A stretch of 64,000 bases of DNA from Mya arenaria (lineage: Eukaryota > Mollusca > Bivalvia > Myida > Myidae), in NCBI RefSeq assembly GCF_026914265.1, contig NC_069124.1:88861733-88925732 (forward strand), read 5' to 3'. Of the stretch, positions 1 to 12,090 are shown one piece after another. The position numbers were made by a program, and so were the translations under genes. Numbering within the stretch: position 1 is the first letter of the stretch; every line of letters begins with the position of its first letter. The notes under the pieces are model-generated. The model made no database searches. It was not told the DNA's origin and worked only from the letters and a program-made list of their open reading frames with translations.

Positions 1-995
1 CAAACTTTCAGACTTGAGCCATTGTAGGTTTTACCATTTCATTTTAAATTTTAGAAATGGGTGACATGCATTCATGTTTATACATGTATATTCATTCCTC
101 AACATTAGACATTTGGAAAACAAAACTGAAATCTAAAATATATAAAACTAGGCTTTAATTTGGATAAGGAAGCATTTAATTAATTTGTGTAGGGCCATAC
201 ATGCCATATTTCCCAGTGTGGGGAAAAAATCCACTGAAATTTTGATCCTTCCCCCTGTCTCTTGGTGGGGGATAAAAAATCCCCCGACATTTATAAATAA
301 AGAAAATCTTTAGAGTAATTTAACAACAGGCAATAATGACAAAGTGAAATCACAGTATGTGAGTGAAACTGAATGTAAAATTCCCCCTGATTTTTCAGCC
401 TTTCTAAACAAATCCCCTGGAATGGTCTCCAGAAATATGGCATGTATATTCTGCTTATTAATGCGGGGTTGCAGATAATGTTTGTATCTGCATAAATACG
501 CAATTAAATTTGGTGAAAAAGCAATTAGTTTAAAATAGTAGCATAACAAAAGGCAATTGAAAAAGTGTTTTATGCATTAAATTCAAAATAACTGTGTATC
601 GATAAGCAAATTTCTGCTTTCAATGAGTTATTTATAATTTGTCTGAGCCACCAGACTGGTGACTCAATTCACTATTAATATCCACATAAAAGACGAACTG
701 TTTGTACATAGTGTAAACCAGTCAAACCTGGCTTGGCTTTTGAAATGGCTACAAAAGATTGAATAAAACAGACAAGTATCCAAACAAACTCAGTTTGGAG
801 TATCCGTATGCTTGTTGCTCAGTTAAAATTTTGCTTACCCAATTCAGTGAAAAGTTGATATTTAGATACCCACTTGACCAAAGTCCTTATCTGTAGCCCT
901 GTAAATGCTTATTTTGATCACTGCATGTTATAGGTACATGATGGTAGACAAGGGTTCGTTTTTTATATACATACATGTATTTCTTTATATTACAG

Positions 996-3900
996 GTTGA
1001 TATACACATTGGTGCAAAATTTGGCACACTGGATACTGACCCACAAATCTCTGGTCAACTGTTTACTAAACTGAATTCATTGGTAAGTTAGGATGAATTG
1101 TGATTTTGATACTTGACATATACAAAGTTTTTTTTAGTACTGACCCACAAATCTTTGGTTTACTTCAAAATGGTAAGTTAGGATGAAATTTGCTTCAATA
1201 TTTGACATGTTATTTGACATATATAGAGAGTTTTGGGATTCATAGGAAATTATTAGAGTATTGTTAGGGAAATTGGGATAGTTTTCTGTACATGTAGCAA
1301 CTATAGAACTGGTTAATTCTTTGATTTGATCAAAGTTAGCAAAAATATTTATTGGTTGGTCACTATTTATCCTATACTTAAGTTGATTTGTGTTTATGTG
1401 CAAACTAACCAAAAGATAACTGTAGTTCTAGACATTTGGCTGCTGGACATTAAATATGTTATTAAGTTTCTATTTTATTTTTAGTGAAAACAATTCTATA
1501 TGTAACTAATATGTGCAATCAACAGATAATTACAACGAGATTATTTTGTTTGTACAATATTTTGTTGCTTCTTTTTTCAGAGTTTATGTGACAAAGCTAG
1601 TAAACATTCACAACTTGGAAGCTCAGACCAACAAGACGACATGCCAATGAGGCGAAAACGGTCCTCCCCAACTATGGAGGAGTCAAAATCGAAAAGACCC
1701 AAGTATTCACAGTGAGTTCACTCAAATTTATACTTGATTCAATATGAACATGATGTTAAACAAAACCACATTACTGGATTTTAATTACATATACCTGTTG
1801 GTGTGAACACCAAGAGTTGTGTTATAAATTTAAGTTTTGGCCGACTTTTGTTCATGTTTCGTGATGTCAAAAATAAATGTGGGATCGACTAACAACTGCA
1901 AATAAATGGCAAAAATAAAATAGTTTTTTGCAGACATTTCACTTTTAGGTACCTTTTTGCTAATTAGTCGTCTCATAATATGTCAGTCATCTGGACCATC
2001 AGTTAAGAAAGAGCTGCTGGACCTGTACAAATTCTGCAGGACATGTCCGGTGGACCGGCACATTTCAGGAAGACTGACAGCAAAAGGACAAAATATGCTG
2101 TTATCTTAACCATTGTAGATCAAAGCGGGGCGTGTCCAACAGTGCTGATGGGTTCAGTGTGAAACTGTGCATAGCGTGGTTTCATGAGTACACAGGGCCG
2201 GATGAAGACACCCTGGGACCAGAGGGCATGGAAAAGTTCTGTGAAGACATTGGCGTTGAACCAGAAAATGTAATAGCAGTTGTCTCACTTGCATGTTGGT
2301 TTATCAATAATTATTTTTGTACATGTGTGTTGTATAATGAATTATGTAGAATAGCAGCATTTGACACTAATGGTGTCCTGAGATTGTGAGGACACCAAAT
2401 ATCATTGAGGGACACCAGAACCTCCAAATCCGGTGTCGCAGCAAGACACCGTAATTTTAGGCAGAAAATAAGATAGGAACCAAATGCGTGTTTATTTCAA
2501 ACAGACATTTATATAGCTATAAGACATTTAAAGAACTAAACTAAAGTATTAAAGAGCTTTTAAACACCAAACTTTATGTGAAATTCTTGGTAAACAGGCA
2601 AAGCCTGCTGTAAAAGCTTGTATAAACATTTTTTTAATTAAGAAGAAAACAATGCCAAACTGACAAATTTTCGGAGGGACACATGATTTCAATTCTACGT
2701 GTCCTTTTAGGATCACTGGGAAATATAGTTATTCTCGACCCTCAAGTATAGATTTTGATTTAATTGGTAAGGATTATATGCTTAATGATGCCTAAATGTA
2801 TGTACATGCATTCTTGTGTGTTTCACATATTTTGTAGAAATAATATTTTTCGTGATATTTTTTTCTGCTGTTATCAAAATTGTGTTAAGCCTGATTTTTA
2901 CTTTTTATGACATATATAGTTCGAGTTAAATGCAATGAAGTTTTAAATTCATATTTAAAATCCAGTTTTGATAGGGAATTTTCCCAGTTGATATCCAGCC
3001 TCCACTTTGAAAATTAAAATGTCCTTACCCTTGGAGGATATCTTAGATAGGACATATTTAGCTTGACTATTTGTATAATGAGGTGAGCTTTACTACTCAC
3101 CCTAGCGCCGGCAGCGGCATCACACCTTGGTCAAGGTTTTGCATGTTAGCACCTTCATGTCATTATCTCAGCAAATACATCATGCATTGTTTTAAAACTT
3201 TAGATATGAGAGTCCCACCTACCCAAACTACTTAATCAATGACTTGTTTCTCTGCATTTACTACAAATTGAATCTGGTTGGGAAACTTTAAGTACTAGAC
3301 CCAAGAAACACAAACTTCTTCTATTCTTTAAAATGAAAAATGGTTATACGCCAGATTACTTGTCGGTTTTGGTTCCCCAGACAGTAGGACAAGCTTCATC
3401 AAGAACACTTAGAAATTCATCCAATATTTCTAGTTTCCGAGCCCGCACATCTTTGTATATGAATTCATTCCTTCCTTCTACAATATTTGTTAACAATATC
3501 GCTGGTTTTAAATCATACCTCTATTCTGATAAGCCCAAAACTCTTATAATATTTTATTACAGGAAATGATGGCTTCTGGTCCTGCACACTCGCCTATGCA
3601 ACGATTGTAGTTCCCTGAATCACCATCTCTATGTTAAACAAAATGTTTGCTCACCATTTTGTAGGTGTGGTAGACAGGAGACTACATACCACTATCTCTT
3701 TATTTGTCCTCTCTTAAATGAACAAAGGCAAAATATGTTTAATACTGTTCAATCTCTAACTGAAGTTACCCTCCGTTGCTTACTATATGGTGATGACACA
3801 CTGACTGAAGAGCAAAATAGTACTCTGTTTGATGCAGTTCATCATTTTTTTTATTTGTCAAAAAGATTTGAAAGCCAGTGATCGACTCAAACCACCAACA

Positions 3901-6900
3901 CTCACACATCTTTTACTTTGCCTCTCCTTCTTTTCTTCTTCGTTCTATCTCATACTATATTATTCTTTTCTACTTCCATACAGTTGATTAATTTAGAATA
4001 AAGTTGTTGTTTTTATATAATAAAGGTTATTGCATTTAAAGTTTCTCATTCAATTGCCTGCATTTTAAACATTATTTAATATGAGCTTGTATATTAATAT
4101 AATTATAACTTCATCACTAGTATCCGCCTCAAATGCTAATTGTAATTTATCATAACAGGGAAAGGAACTCTATTAGTTTATTTCTACCGTTCCAATCCTG
4201 AAATTTGGTTTTGTATTTGTATTGAAATGTTGATAAATTTTGCTCAATAAAATATGTTTAAACCAATGAAGTAAGATAGCATTTTTTTGAAAGTAATGCT
4301 AAATATGTGTCTTTATTATTCATCTTAGAAACACTGGTTAAAGTTTTGCATGTTACCACTTTTAAGTCAATATCTAAGGAAAAAATCATGTGTGTCATTG
4401 AACATTTATACAAGGCTTCCAAACATCCAACCATCTTAATTAATCAAGTTAGATAACTCTTTTTTGCATATGATATAGATTTTGCCCCTTAAACTGAAAA
4501 GCGGTAGAAAAGTCAAGCGCGTTGTCTCTGCAACAGCTCTTGTTATTTATTAAAAAACGATTTTCAATTTTGAAATTGCATAGGGTTTTTACTTTTTATG
4601 TCACCTGTGTAGCAGGGAAGGCATTGGGAACATGTAGGGGCAGCGTCCACAGCATTGCACATTCGTGTCTGCTCTCTAACATAGGCATTTGCCATCTAAA
4701 TTTTGATTATATATCATTTTGCTTTTCAGATTGTTATGTTGTCTCTAGCTTACAAATTAGATGCAAGATCAATGGGTTTCTTCACTCTTGCTGAATGGTT
4801 GAAAGGGATGACGGAAATACAGTGAGTCAATACCAGCTACAGGTCATGTTATTAAATTGTGTGTGTGAGCATTGATAAATTAATGAATCATAGATTTGAT
4901 AGTTTCTCAACATAATTAATATGATCATGTTTCAGTTATCAAAATTAGAATTTGGAGTAACAAGCCCAAATTATTATACTGTTGCAACAATTAGTTCTAA
5001 CAAGCCTTGTTATATAAAAAAAAACACCCCAGATATTGGGCAGACAAGAAAGCATTTTACCGGCACATGGCTTGAGGGCTTGTGTAAAGAGAATTCAAAA
5101 AGGGAAAAAAATATCATTGTACGTTTCAAGAAACTGAAGTTTTGAAAATGACTTTCCTATTTTGAATTTAGTGTGAATATTTGTTAATAAAACGTGTTAA
5201 TCTATATTGTCACATTCTTCCAGGTGTGACTGTATCGCCAAAATCCGACAGAAGTTAGAATACCTGAGAAGTTTATTGGAGGATATGGTTCAGTTCAAAA
5301 ATATATACAGATATGCATTTGATTTTGCAAGGGTAGGTTGAATATTTAAAAAAATAATGAATGTGCTCTCCAGTTTTAATCACCCTCATGTTTTCATTAA
5401 TGAGCAAGGGCAGGAAAGAATTTGATTTTAAATTGAATTGATGCAATGATTTCTCGCAGTAAAATTATCACTTCACCCAGTCAACTTAGGGCAGTGTAGT
5501 GGTTGGAATGTTTATAAATTGAGTTAATAACTCGTACATCTGTGTTCTTCCAGGACAAGGACCAGCGGAGTATGGACATCGACACAGCCAAGGCCATGTT
5601 GACCCTGTTGCTAGGGAAGAAGTGGCCGCTTTTCACCTCCTTCCATCAGTACCTCGATGTAAGCTTTAAGATCACCATACACAGTGTATAGGGGTGTCCT
5701 GTCACCTTATAATTACATTGCATATGTAAAACCTTCAGTTTGGGAGTTGTTAACTTATCCTTTAATTATGCCCCCTTCGAAGAAGATGGGGTATATTGCT
5801 TTGCACATGTCTGTCAGTTAGTATGTTGGTTGGTCGTTAGACAAAAGCTTGTCAGAGTGATGAATCAACAAAGCCTGGACTTATGGTCCTCAAACTGGAC
5901 TTGGAGGCTTGGCGTGACCACTAGATGACCCCTACAATTTTTTAGGTCAAAGGTCAAGGTCACAGTGACCTTGAACACCAAAAGCTTGTGTTTACTAGAC
6001 AATTCAAAGACCTATGGTCATGAGGTCAAATCAGCTGGCATTTCAGTCCATGCATATCTGACTCTATTGTTGATATATCACTGACAATATGGCACTCAGG
6101 GGGGCATAATGTTTAGCAAACATCTTGTATATACATGGCTTTATGCCAATATTTATATAATGTCATGTATGCGTTTCAATCAGTTTGATAAAGTAAACAT
6201 ATTCTTGCATACTGGACATGTGTTTCCAGTCATGTGACCAGTGCTGGAAAAACCCATCTTACATACCCCATGTAAGATGAGTCACGCGCAACAATGCGCC
6301 ACTTCTTATTTCATTTATTGTATGGTTTATGAAAAATAAATTATGCCATTTCAATAAAACGCAATCAAATATATATATATGTTTGCAAAACGTTAAATTA
6401 AAATTGAAAATAATCGTGAAAAAACGCTATTTTAAGTTACTGCGCTCTATGACGTCAGTAAACAACATTCCAGCCGCTTTTTGGTGTAATTGTACAAAAG
6501 TTTTTTTTCAATGTCATTTTTTCCACGAATTGATAAATTTAGATATGCAAGAAAAATTATCAATCATGTTTTTCCAGCTCGGATAAAAAAATCTGGTCCT
6601 CGGGCACGGTGCGTGGCCAGTACCTAGGCAAGCCTCGTTACCGGCTTATGCACCTGCCCTTGGTCCGATTTTTCTTTCCGTACCGAAAACACATGATAGA
6701 TACTTATATTATCATTAGTTATATTGTCTTCAAATTATCCTGCTCTTTCAAAAAGTGTCATTTGCATTGAAAACTTTCTTCATTTTTGCATTACTTCAAA
6801 TTGAATTAAACAGACTTCACATATTCTTCAATTACCAAAATGTTTACCTCTAAATCTCTGCTCAATATCTAGTTTTTTCATCTTTGCCCACAGGATAATA

Positions 6901-7485
6901 GCTATTGTAAAGTTTAAATCTAATTTTAGAAGAAGAAAAGTTGATCAATATTGCAGAGATTTCAGATATATTGCAGTTTTCATTGTTGATATTTCAGCAA
7001 TCCAAGTATAAGGTGATTAACAAGGACCAGTGGTGCAACATTCTTGAGTTCAGCAGATCCATATTTCCAGACCTCTCCAATTACGACGAGGATGGTGCTT
7101 GTATGTAAAGCTTGTATCCTGTCTCAAAAATAAAAGTATTGCTGAAACCTGGCAGCGTAAATCTAAAATGTCTCTATTCCTTTGAAAACTCTATAATTTC
7201 AGATATGTATGCTTTCTAAGCTTATGGCTGGTTTGGCCTGTTTTGACTTGAGTAAACCTGCAAGGAAATGCGTACCTTGCAGGGCTTGAACCTATGACTG
7301 CTTCTACACTGAACATGCTGTCTTGCTCTTATAGTATTAATGAAGCACAAAATTAATGTTTATCTGTACATAATTGTTTAATTATCTTGTAAGCATGTTT
7401 TGTACATTTCCATACTGTTGCAGGGCCGGTTATGTTGGATGAGTTTGTAGACTGGTACAAGGAGCAGCGACAGATGTCAAGTTGA
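996..7485 (+). CDS. DCUN1D4: DCN1-like protein (DCUN1D4/5 type), 3' part of gene
   Basis: Eight exons join in phase to 279 residues: 996-1082, 1581-1711, 2119-2269, 4730-4821, 5224-5332, 5554-5658, 6998-7100 and 7424-7485 (TGA). All junctions are GT-AG. The first two exons give a variable, basic N-terminal region ([18 protein letters not shown]) that resembles the DCUN1D4 N-terminus. From 2119 on is a full PONY/cullin-binding domain with [65 protein letters not shown] and [11 protein letters not shown]. Members of this family bind the NEDD8 E2 (UBE2M/UBE2F) and the cullin WHB domain and speed cullin neddylation. The start codon and any earlier exon lie before base 996, probably outside the window. 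DCUN1D5 is the alternative; the long N-terminus favours DCUN1D4. The first exon is the least certain because its sequence is poorly conserved. Confidence 0.9.
1136..1192 (+). repeat. Partial duplicate of an exon end plus its 5' splice site
   Basis: The stretch ACTGACCCACAAATCT, then a shortened middle, then TGGTAAGTTAGGATGAA repeats the 3' half of the exon at 996-1082 and its donor, 60-100 bp downstream inside the intron. It looks like a small tandem duplication that copied a usable splice donor; the copied exon piece no longer keeps the original length. Confidence 0.6.
3100..4470. repeat. Two copies of a dispersed repeat flanking a LINE fragment
   Basis: 3118-3290 and 4325-4470 share the sequence around GTTTTGCATGTTA followed by related text (CACCTTCATGTCATTATCTC versus CACTTTTAAGTCAATATCTA) and a common tail near TTAATCAA. 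They lie in the same intron of the DCN1-like gene on either side of the LINE fragment. Origin is not recognised. Confidence 0.45.
3300..4030 (+). mobile_element. LINE (non-LTR retrotransposon) 3' fragment
   Basis: The peptide from 3333 ([33 protein letters not shown]) and the peptide that follows in another frame ([20 protein letters not shown], near 3664-3725) match the C-terminal region typical of LINE ORF2 proteins of the CR1/L2/Jockey kind, with the C-x-C-G-x(n)-H-x3-C zinc-knuckle pattern. Translation ends about 3881, followed by an AT-rich 3' tail with AATAAA at about 3999. The reverse transcriptase and endonuclease parts are absent, so this is a 5'-truncated, frame-broken copy in an intron. 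Confidence 0.75.
5765..6110. mobile_element. Short terminal-inverted-repeat element (MITE-like), 346 bp
   Basis: Begins ATTATGCCCCC (5765-5775) and ends GGGGGCATAAT (6100-6110), a perfect 11 bp inverted repeat. Inside are GTATATTGCTTTGCACATGTC and a cluster of AGGTCA half-sites at 5944-5971. The same family, inverted and expanded, ends at about 33921 (CTTCGAAGAAGGGCATAA read on + strand). It sits in an intron of the DCN1-like gene. No transposase is encoded. Confidence 0.7.
5944..5971. promoter_or_regulatory. Cluster of nuclear-receptor half-sites (DR1 + IR3)
   Basis: AGGTCA occurs at 5944, 5951 and 5957, and TGACCT at 5966-5971. Spacing gives a DR1 (5944-5956), a DR0 (5951-5962) and an inverted repeat with 3 bp spacer, AGGTCACAGTGACCT (5957-5971), which equals the consensus estrogen-response-type palindrome. 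The motif match is seen directly; binding is inference, since the cluster is part of a dispersed repeat. Confidence 0.5.
6298..6710. repeat. Dispersed repeat with long 3' hairpin, copy 1
   Basis: Shares about 400 bp with 25841-26290 (starts near CCACTTCTTATTTC; TTTCAATAAA, CTATGACGTCAGTA and GCTTTTTGGTG in common). Its last 135 bp (6563-6697, ATCATGT to ACATGAT) form an imperfect inverted repeat with arms of about 60 bp around a loop near GCAAGCCTC. Lies in the last-but-two intron of the DCN1-like gene. Family not identified; the fold-back end suggests a non-autonomous DNA element. Confidence 0.65.
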
Positions 7486-10121
7486 TATCAGCAACCAGTC
7501 TTTTAGGAAGGGGAGACAACTGCAGATGCACATGGAGGAGTGACCTCCACTGGACTTGTGATATACAGTCTTTCTAGTAACAGTCAGCCAGTAGCAGAAA
7601 GTGTACTCATACATCTCAGCTCACCATATATTGTGTTCATATTTGCCAGCAATTGGTCATGAGTGCAGTGACGTGATTGGGAGGCTTTTTGTGTCGCCTG
7701 AAACAACAGCATATAGGTATTACTGTCATTGTCAGCTGTTTCTGCTCCACCATTTTGCAGACATTGACTTAAGTAATTATCATTCAATCATGATGAAACT
7801 TGGTGACAGTGTTTTTAGGCATTATCTTGTTTGCCAATTCACCTCAGTATCCCCCCTTTTACATTAAAAAATAGTATGTTTATATCTCATGAAGACAATA
7901 CCATAAGCATTGATCACCAAGTCATGATAATTAATATTGAACACATGTTCACAATGTCCAGGTCAAGTTGTAATTTAGATAAATCACTCAAGAAACAAAA
8001 GAGACACACCCCTTTAACATTAAAATAAAGTAGTTTTATTCTAGCACAGACAGTTACTTATTATTAATATTAATGATGTATTTATAATCCCATCATCTTG
8101 AAACTTGGTACAAGCTGGATCATTAGATTGATTGCCCCTTGAAACACTAGAGTTATGCCCCTTTAATGTGAATATATTGTTGATTGATTGCTTGTGCAGA
8201 CAATAACCGAGTATTTATCATCCAGTCATAATGAAACTTGGTGACAATGTTTGTGTTCACAACAATCAGGTCAAGTTTGATTGTTAAATGAATTCCCCTA
8301 GTTATACCAGAGTTATGCCACTCTATATTGAAAAATGTTGGCTTATTAGTTAAGTCTCAGTTCTAAATGTTCAACACAATGCTCCTTTTATATTTTAATT
8401 GTTACCTTAAATGGTTTAAAAATGTGCGTGTTCTCCACAGGCTTCACATCAAATTCAGTCCAATATTGATTGCTTTGTCAGTTACCAGTAACATGTAATT
8501 GTGTAAGAGTTTGAAAGGACATTGCAGGTAGAAGTTAATGCAACTTTTTTTGCACTTACAACATAAAGAATATCTGATTAGTCACCCACTTGTTACTTAA
8601 GTAAACAAAATTCTTTGATACTCATTTTAAAGGGGAAAAAAATCTCCTCTTCTATAGGAAAACTAAACTCAGGAAAAAGATCATACTGATAAATAATCAT
8701 TCACATTTCTTTAAAAAAGGGTAACAGTGTCTCCTGTTGAGATGTTTTGTATCATCTATAATTTAAATTGTTCTTATGATTGCTTCAGCAGAAAAGAAGT
8801 TCTGAACTAGAGGAGAGATGTGTTTAACAATATATGTGCTTTGTGTGATTGTGTGCCATTATGCATTGTGATAATCATTTACATTTGTTATAATAATCCA
8901 GTGTATTTATCAGAAGATAACATAATGGGCGGATTGTTCAGAACTTTGTTAAAGTTAACAAAGTGGTTAACAACATCATTGCTTATTTTAAAAGGTGAAA
9001 TACGATATTACGATGTGCTTATATTTTTGCATAAAGCAAATACAGCTGAAACAATTATTTCAAATATTGTTAGAAATACTGCAGATCACAAGTGTTTCCT
9101 TTAAGCTTTAAACTACAGAGTTCTGAACAACTGGCCCATTGTGTTTGATAAGCTCAGATTTATACATACTTCACAATGTCTGTGTGCGCTACATGTCAGG
9201 GGGTTTTCTCACCTTTTTGATAGTGAGGTTAGGGTTCTTTCAAGTGTAGAAATTGTATTATTTAAACATTGATTATTGAAAAAGTGGAAAAATGGAGCTT
9301 ATAAGATTGATAAATACGACCTTCATGCTTAAGTACAATTCATCAGTGTAAAAAAAACTTGGGTCACTGCATATTTTGTCCGAATTATCTATGCGCTGAC
9401 CAATGCTGTTATACACCAATAAATTGCAATTCTGACATTCAATGTTTTTACACTCATGATTTGCAAAATTTGTCTGCGATGATCAAACTTTAAAAAAACT
9501 CAAACTCTTCAAAGATTAAAGCATATATCCGGCTGTTTGAACAGCATCAGTGTCAATGACATGACTTGTTTCATCAATGTCACATACATTTTTACCGCAA
9601 AAAATATCACTTGACCAATCACGTACACCCCTTAGGTAAGATTAGAGGTTTTTCTTAAGCTGTTAAATTCATCTGAATATAAATGTAATTGAAATAATTT
9701 GCATTTATCTAAAGTAGCAGGTGTATGAACAACCTACGTATTCTACAAGACAATAATGTTGTAGTAGAAAAAACCATCCCATTTACAAGTTGAAGTTGAG
9801 GCGCCATGCTTATTCGGTCTTAGATACAAGAACATTTAAAAATCACTCAATAATTTTGATAAAAAAATGAACACGTACAATTTTGCTTGTTATGGATTGC
9901 ACATTATATAGGATCTTACATGAGTTGCCATTTAATTAATACAAAAAAAACCCTGTGGTGACCTAGTGTTTCACATTACTCATTTGTCGCCCAACAAAGT
10001 GTTGATTCCATTTCTGGTTTTAAAAAATTAGAATGGTAAAATTATGTTTACGTCAAGTTATATTTCATAAAAGTAAATAAAAAAACAAAAACATTATGGA
10101 ATTGTACTCCAAACAAGCACA
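7486..10121. other. 3' UTR and intergenic region, degenerate repeats
   Basis: Downstream of the DCN1-like stop codon. An AATAAA at 8024-8029 is a candidate poly(A) signal. Between about 7740 and 8345 three decayed units contain the phrase GAAACTTGGT (near 7795, 8099 and 8233) followed by AGGTCAAGTT-like text, a common bivalve interspersed repeat; a further copy lies at about 58573. From 8350 to 10121 no gene, RNA or clear element was recognised. Confidence 0.5.
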
Positions 10122-11708
10122 TGTTTGTTGTGGCAATAGCCTGATATGTTAGACCTTTGTTGTGGCAATAGCCTGATATGTTAGACCTTTGTTGTGGCAA
10201 TAGCCTGATATGTTAGACCTTTGTTGTGGCAATAGCCTGATATGTTAGACCTTTGTTGTGGCAATAGCCTGATATGTTAGACCTTTGTTGTGGCAATAGC
10301 TCGATATGTTAGACCTTTGTTGTGGCAAAAGCCTGATATGTTAGACCTTTGTTGTGGCAATAGCCTGATATGTTAGACCTTTGTTGTGGCAATAGCCTGA
10401 TATGTTAGACCTTTGTTGTGGCAATAGCCTGATATGTTAGACCTTTGTTGTGGCAAAAGCCTGATATGTTAGACCTTTGTTGTGGCAAAAGCCTGATATG
10501 TTAGACCTTTGTTGTGGCAAAAGCCTGATATGTTAGACCTTTGTTGTGGCAAAAGCCTGATATGTTAGACCTTTGTTGTGGCAAAAGCCTGATATGTTAG
10601 ACCTTTGTTGTGGCAATAGCTTGATATCTTAGACCTTTGTTGTGGCAATAGCCTGACAAGTTAGACCTTTGTTGTGGCAATAGCTCGATATGTTAGACCT
10701 TTGTTGTGGCAAAAGCCTGATATGTTAGACCTTTGTTGTGGCAATAGCCTGATATGTTAGACCTTTGTTGTGGCAATAGCCTGATATGTTAGACCTTTGT
10801 TGTGGCAATAGCCTGATATGTTAGACTTTGTTGTGGCAATAGCCTGATATGTTAGACCTTTGTTGTGGCAAAAGCCTGATATGTTAGACCTTTGTTGTGG
10901 CAATAGCTTGATATCTTAGACCTTTGTTGTGGCAATAGCCTGACAAGTTAGACCTTTGTTGTGGCAATAGCTCGATATGTTAGACCTTTGTTGTGGCAAA
11001 AGCCTGATATGTTAGACCTTTGTTGTGGCAATAGCTCGATATGTTAGACCTTTGTTGTGGCAATAGCCTGATATGTAAGACCTTTGTTGTGGCAATAGCT
11101 CGATATGTTAGACCTTTGTTGTGGCAAAAGCCTGATATGTAAGACCTTTGTTGTGGCAATAGCTCGATATGTTAGACCTTTGTTGTGGCAATAGCCTGAT
11201 AGGTAAGACCTTTGTTGTGGCAATAGCTCGATATGTTAGACCTTTGTTGTGGCAATAGCCTAATATGTTAGACCTTTGTTGTGGCAATAGCCTGATATGT
11301 TAGACCTTTGTTGTGGCAATAGCCTGATATGTTAGACCTTTGTTGTGGCAATAGCTCGATATGTTAGACCTTTGTTGTGGCAATAGCCTGACAAGTTAGA
11401 CCTCTGTTGTGGCAATAGCTCGATATGTTAGACCTTTGTTGTGGCAATAGCCTGACATGTTAGACCTCTGTTGTGGCAATAGCCTAATATGTTAGACCTT
11501 TGTTGTGGCAATAGCCTAATATGTTAGACCTTTGTTGTGGCAATAGCCTGATATGTTAGACCTTTGTTGTGGCAATAGCCTGACAAGTTAGACCTTTGTT
11601 ATGGCAATAGGTCGATATGTTAGACCTTTGTTGTGGCAATAGCCTGATATGTTAGACCTTTGTTGTGGCAATAGCCTAATATGTTAGACCTTTGTTGTGG
11701 CAATGACC
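10122..11708. repeat. Minisatellite, 32 bp unit, about 49 copies
   Basis: Unit of 32 bp containing TTTGTTGTGGCAATAGCC and GATATGTTAGACC. Variants alternate: AATAGCCTGATATG, AATAGCTCGATATG, AAAAGCCTGATATG, CCTGACAAG, CCTAATATG. A multi-unit block carrying the rare TTGATATCTT variant recurs at 10621 and 10908, an offset of 287 bp (nine units minus one base), so part of the array was itself duplicated. No open frame of interest. Confidence 0.97.
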
Positions 11709-12001
11709 TGGTTCTTCAGATTTAAGGTATTTAAAACCATGAAGAATTATAGTGAATAGAACAAAAATCATCAAATATTTGTCCACTTGTTAAACAACTT
11801 CATGTTTGAAACTTGTAATGATAATCTCTCTTTTTGTCCTGTATTTTAGGACTTTAAGGATGGATGTTTTGTTTGTCTTTGAAAGTCGGCGTATTAAATT
11901 TATACAAACCCATTTAATTATTATTGTTAAGAATATTATTTAGATTTCCATTTTGTACATACAGCATATCTCCATTTCATCACTAAGATTGTTACATAGG
12001 T

Positions 12002-12007
12002 TTTATT
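12002..12007 (-). terminator. Candidate poly(A) signal of the downstream PDE10-like gene
   Basis: TTTATT on the + strand is AATAAA on the - strand, about 85 bp past the stop codon at 12091. Position and motif fit a polyadenylation signal; no further proof is visible. Confidence 0.5.
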
Positions 12008-12090
12008 CAATAAATATCCAAAGGAAAGTTGCTGTATGTTTTGTCCCTCAGTACTGGGCAGGCAGCTGGGTCAATGTAGTGCTACTGTTG

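Noticed and set aside
2132-2389. Read-through frame after GVEPEN
   Set aside because: The real exon ends at 2269; the rest is intron, as the next exon at 4730 restores the conserved family sequence.
10122-11708. CRISPR-like array
   Set aside because: Units are contiguous with no unique spacers, and the genome is animal.
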